From NCBI GenBank assembly GCA_903932565.1, contig CAIZGQ010000358.1, forward strand, positions 1-5,580: a stretch of DNA of 5,580 nucleotides, in the 5' to 3' direction. The position numbers and the translations under genes are program-made. This stretch comes from an uncultured Hyphomicrobiales bacterium. GTDB taxonomy: Bacteria > Pseudomonadota > Alphaproteobacteria > Rhizobiales > Beijerinckiaceae. Shown here in pieces: positions 4,917-5,580 of the stretch. Positions within the stretch are counted from its first letter, which is position 1, and every line of letters begins with the position of its first letter. Under the pieces are notes generated by a model that worked only from the letters and a program-made list of their open reading frames with translations, had not been told where the DNA came from and did not search any database.

Positions 4917-5580
4917 CGACGGTCCCTCACACCGCTGCGGATTATGAAGTTGTCATCGTCGGTGGCGGGCCTGTTGGTCTGTGCCTTGCGATGCTGCTCG
5001 GTCAGCGCAACGTGCGGGTGTGTGTCATTGAGACGGAGACAGCGATCGATCAGGATCTGCGCGCCTCCACGTTTCATCCGCCCACGCTCGAGATGCTGGA
5101 GCCCTTCGGCATCACGCAGACCCTGATCAACGACGGCCTGATCTGTCCGCATTGGCAGATCCGCTTGCATCCAAGCGGCCAACGCGCTGTTTTTGATTTG
5201 TCCGTGCTGGCAGGGGACACGCGACATCCCTATCGCTTGCAATGTGAGCAGTGGAAATTGTCGCGGGCCTTGCGTGACAAAGTGCTGAGCGAGCCCAGCG
5301 TCGAGATCCGCAACGGTCAGTCGGTCACCAATGTCGTGAGCGACGCAAACGGCGTCACCATTGAGATTGATGTGGCGGGGACACCTGAACGTATCCGCGC
5401 GCTTTATGCCGTGGGATGTGATGGCGCGCGCAGCGTGTTGCGGAAATCCGCCGGGATCGAATTTGAGGGCAAGACCTACCCTGAAACAACGCTTCTCGTG
5501 ACGACGACATTTCCATTTGAAGACCATCTGGAAGGCCTGTCGAACGTCTCGTATTGCTGGAAAGACGATGGCAATTTCAG
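4913..5580 (+). CDS. FAD-dependent aromatic-type monooxygenase (class A, PF01494 fold), N-terminal part
   Basis: Only the first 222 codons are present; the gene runs off the right edge without a stop. It begins MTTVPHTAADYE and then shows the Rossmann dinucleotide motif VIVGGGPVGL (GxGxxG at about 17-22), with a Glu ending the second strand (VCVIE, near 41) that would bind the FAD ribose. At about residues 166-187 it has YAVGCDGARSVLRKSAGIEFEG, the DG motif of flavoprotein hydroxylases that binds both FAD and NADPH. These enzymes put one oxygen atom onto a phenolic or N-heteroaromatic ring; relatives include MhpA, PobA and UbiH-type proteins. The ATG at 4913 overlaps the small-subunit stop as ATGA, with GGGAAG about eight bases upstream, so it is the third gene of the rightward operon. 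Substrate cannot be told from this half. A polyketide-type hydroxylase is an alternative, but the catabolic context favours ring degradation. Confidence 0.9.
   Translation, partial: MTTVPHTAADYEVVIVGGGPVGLCLAMLLGQRNVRVCVIETETAIDQDLRASTFHPPTLEMLEPFGITQTLINDGLICPHWQIRLHPSGQRAVFDLSVLAGDTRHPYRLQCEQWKLSRALRDKVLSEPSVEIRNGQSVTNVVSDANGVTIEIDVAGTPERIRALYAVGCDGARSVLRKSAGIEFEGKTYPETTLLVTTTFPFEDHLEGLSNVSYCWKDDGNF

Noticed and set aside
4781..5527. A 248-codon open frame on the - strand opposite the small subunit end and the monooxygenase
   Set aside because: The + strand shows GxGxxG and DG flavoprotein motifs. The - strand frame has no family features.

Overview
The window looks like a stretch of moderately high-GC proteobacterial DNA, most likely alphaproteobacterial. 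This rests on the NitT/TauT-type importer, the 'archaeal-type' two-subunit aconitase-family hydratase and the dense ATGA-overlap gene packing. I cannot name the genus. Both ends cut through genes.

Layout: two operons diverge from one short regulatory region (about 2967-3126). The leftward (-) operon encodes, in order, an isocitrate lyase/PEP mutase-superfamily C-C lyase (2966 to 2073), a Tat-type substrate-binding protein (2013 to 1018), its ABC ATPase (1021 to 230) and the start of the ABC permease (246 to the window edge). The permease reading frame appears broken within its first 175 bases. The rightward (+) operon encodes the large subunit (3127-4404) and small subunit (4401-4916) of a LeuCD/homoaconitase-like hydro-lyase, then the N-terminal part of a class A FAD-dependent aromatic-type monooxygenase (4913 to the edge). 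Within each operon most genes overlap by 4 to 17 bases, so translational coupling is expected.

How the genes may work together (inference): the importer brings in an organic, probably acidic or aromatic, substrate. The flavin monooxygenase hydroxylates a ring. The aconitase-type pair adds water to an unsaturated di- or tricarboxylate, and the lyase splits the resulting 2-hydroxyacid into a 2-oxoacid and a smaller acid. The pairing of an aconitase-type hydratase with a methylisocitrate/dimethylmalate lyase-like enzyme resembles the last steps of nicotinate fermentation in Eubacterium barkeri (dimethylmalate dehydratase DmdAB plus dimethylmalate lyase), or the methylisocitrate half of propionate catabolism. 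The active-site signatures depart from standard LeuCD, so the substrate is open.

The control region is unusually structured. A LacI-type palindrome overlaps a good -10 hexamer. A strong Shine-Dalgarno sequence follows and drives a 10-codon ORF. That ORF is joined through two more tiny ORFs, each by an ATGA overlap, to an ATG of the hydratase gene. No RNA genes, insertion sequences, CRISPR arrays or convincing terminators were seen.
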